64,000 bases of DNA from Bacteroidota bacterium (GTDB lineage: Bacteria > Bacteroidota > Bacteroidia > Cytophagales > Cyclobacteriaceae): assembly GCA_023412765.1 (NCBI GenBank), contig JAEZBX010000064.1:1-64000 (forward strand). Direction: 5' to 3'. The position numbers and the translations under genes are program-made. How positions within the stretch are numbered: the first letter of the stretch is position 1; each line of letters opens with the position of its first letter. This document shows positions 63,141 through 64,000 of the stretch, piece after piece. The notes beneath the pieces are model-generated. The model ran no database searches and was not told the origin of the DNA. It saw only the letters and a program-made list of their open reading frames with translations.

Positions 63141-64000
63141 TCAGAACCATCGTTTCCTCCGGAAGAACGCGAGCATTCCAACTACAATCGCCAGCATCAC
63201 CCCCCAAACTCCAAAGTAGCCCCACCGCCAATTCAGTTCGGGCAGGTACTTAAAATTCATACCATAAACACCTACGATAAAAGTCAAAGGCATAAAAATG
63301 GTCGAAATAACAGTGAGTACTTTCATAACCTCATTCATGCGAGTGTTCATGGCATTGATATGTATATCGAGCAAGCTTGAAGTAAGATCTTTATACGTAT
63401 CCAATGAGTCTATCAGGTGTGCAACGTGATCATATACATCGGAGAAATAAGGCAACGTGTCGTCGTTAATAAATTCCGACTCTCCTTTAATGATCTTGCT
63501 AAGGGCCTCCCGCAGGGGGTACAATGCTTTTCGTAAAAAAATGAGTTCCTTTTTCAGGGACTGAATTTCATGAAAGGTTTTGTATGAAGGATTTTCATAT
63601 GCATTGTCTTCTATCTCTTCTATCAGGTCACCAATCCTGTCGAGTACATTGTAATAATTATCAACAATGATATCGATGAGCCTGTACAACAAATAATCCG
63701 ACTGCTTCTTTCTGACCTTGCCCTGGTCTAGCCGGATGCGTTCTCTGAACCCGTCGAACAGGTCTCCTTCTTTTTCCTGAAATGATAGAAGGAAATTCGT
63801 GCCAAGTACAAAACTGATTTGCTCATAATCGATACATGAATGATCGATGCGGTAAAGCATCTTCAGCGTGAAGAACAAGTAGTTGTCAAACTCCTCTGAC
63901 TTGGGACGCTGATCGTTCAAGACATCTTCGATCAGGAGCGAGTGCAGTCCGAAATGTGTTTGAAGCGTTTCAATAATTTCCGGGTTGCTCAGTCCATCGA
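63141..64000 (-). CDS. corA: CorA-family magnesium/cobalt transporter, cut by the window edge
   Basis: The C-terminal 285 residues or so of CorA; the frame stays open past 63920 to the right edge, where it continues as LIEDVLNDQRPK, so the true start is outside. The helical cytosolic part leads to two C-terminal membrane helices with the pore signature VGVYGMN (GMN) and a basic end (FFRRKRWF). It transports Mg2+ or Co2+. It is convergent with the CorC-like gene. Confidence 0.93.
   Translation of the reverse strand, partial: DGLSNPEIIETLQTHFGLHSLLIEDVLNDQRPKSEEFDNYLFFTLKMLYRIDHSCIDYEQISFVLGTNFLLSFQEKEGDLFDGFRERIRLDQGKVRKKQSDYLLYRLIDIIVDNYYNVLDRIGDLIEEIEDNAYENPSYKTFHEIQSLKKELIFLRKALYPLREALSKIIKGESEFINDDTLPYFSDVYDHVAHLIDSLDTYKDLTSSLLDIHINAMNTRMNEVMKVLTVISTIFMPLTFIVGVYGMNFKYLPELNWRWGYFGVWGVMLAIVVGMLAFFRRKRWF

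Overview
The window reads as chromosomal DNA of a Bacteroidota bacterium, most likely a Cytophagales-type environmental species. The evidence is a SusC/SusD pair, a CHU_C-type (type IX secretion) C-terminal domain on a large secreted protein, many FG-GAP/VCBS surface proteins, weak Shine-Dalgarno sequences, and several matches to the Bacteroidota -7 promoter element TAnnTTTG. I see no rRNA, tRNA, transposase, integrase, prophage or CRISPR array. The right edge cuts a corA gene.

Layout. 1-592 is a gene-free block of duplicated repeats. 593-5202 holds nth, a NamZ-like lipoprotein, a LolC/E-like permease, an unknown protein and a polyprenol-phosphate glycosyltransferase. 5431-7557 is an EF-G2-type elongation factor with altered GTPase motifs. 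7887-10786 holds a porin-like protein, a DUF4412 protein and a GNAT acetyltransferase. 10788-18431 is a polyamine neighbourhood (arginine decarboxylase, arginase-family ureohydrolase, deoxyhypusine-synthase-like enzyme), interrupted by a CHU_C adhesin-like protein and a START-domain protein that lie between inverted copies of a composite repeat. 18539-28910 is mostly housekeeping (argS, two glutathione peroxidases, a GreA-like protein, menA, two envelope proteins, guaA, a TPR/PBP1 fusion, hemL). 29106-38316 holds a GAF-GAF-PAS membrane sensor without an output domain, an outer-membrane protein, apt, a LON-domain protein, a tandem pair of internally duplicated secreted beta proteins, an SMP-30 protein, a hexapeptide-repeat protein, a VOC protein and a DUF456 protein.

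38401-52033 is the accessory-looking part: an SDR; a CRTAC1-like FG-GAP/UnbV protein translationally coupled to a vanadium-haloperoxidase-family protein; and two paralogous FG-GAP/PQQ-like propellers flanking an exported TIM-barrel lipoprotein and a GH67-like hydrolase. A SusD/SusC pair follows (52155-57009). The right end is a cation-transport neighbourhood: an abutting ndh-kup operon, a coiled-coil lipoprotein, a CorC/HlyC protein and CorA.

The most striking non-coding signal is a family of 7-bp tandem arrays (GTTAATA, GGAATAA/GGTATAA, GGTTTGA/AGTTTAA, TAGTAAG, CGAATAA and others). They recur in intergenic regions, often directly after stop codons and at convergent junctions, sometimes as complementary pairs that could fold into hairpins. 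Because 7 is coprime with 3, arrays containing TAA give stops in every frame of the strand that carries it. A composite element built on them occurs four times or more. The best protein-level leads are the DHS-like enzyme lacking the usual spermidine-binding residues, the EF-G2 with Phe in place of the catalytic His, the FG-GAP/haloperoxidase pair, and the duplicated propeller locus.
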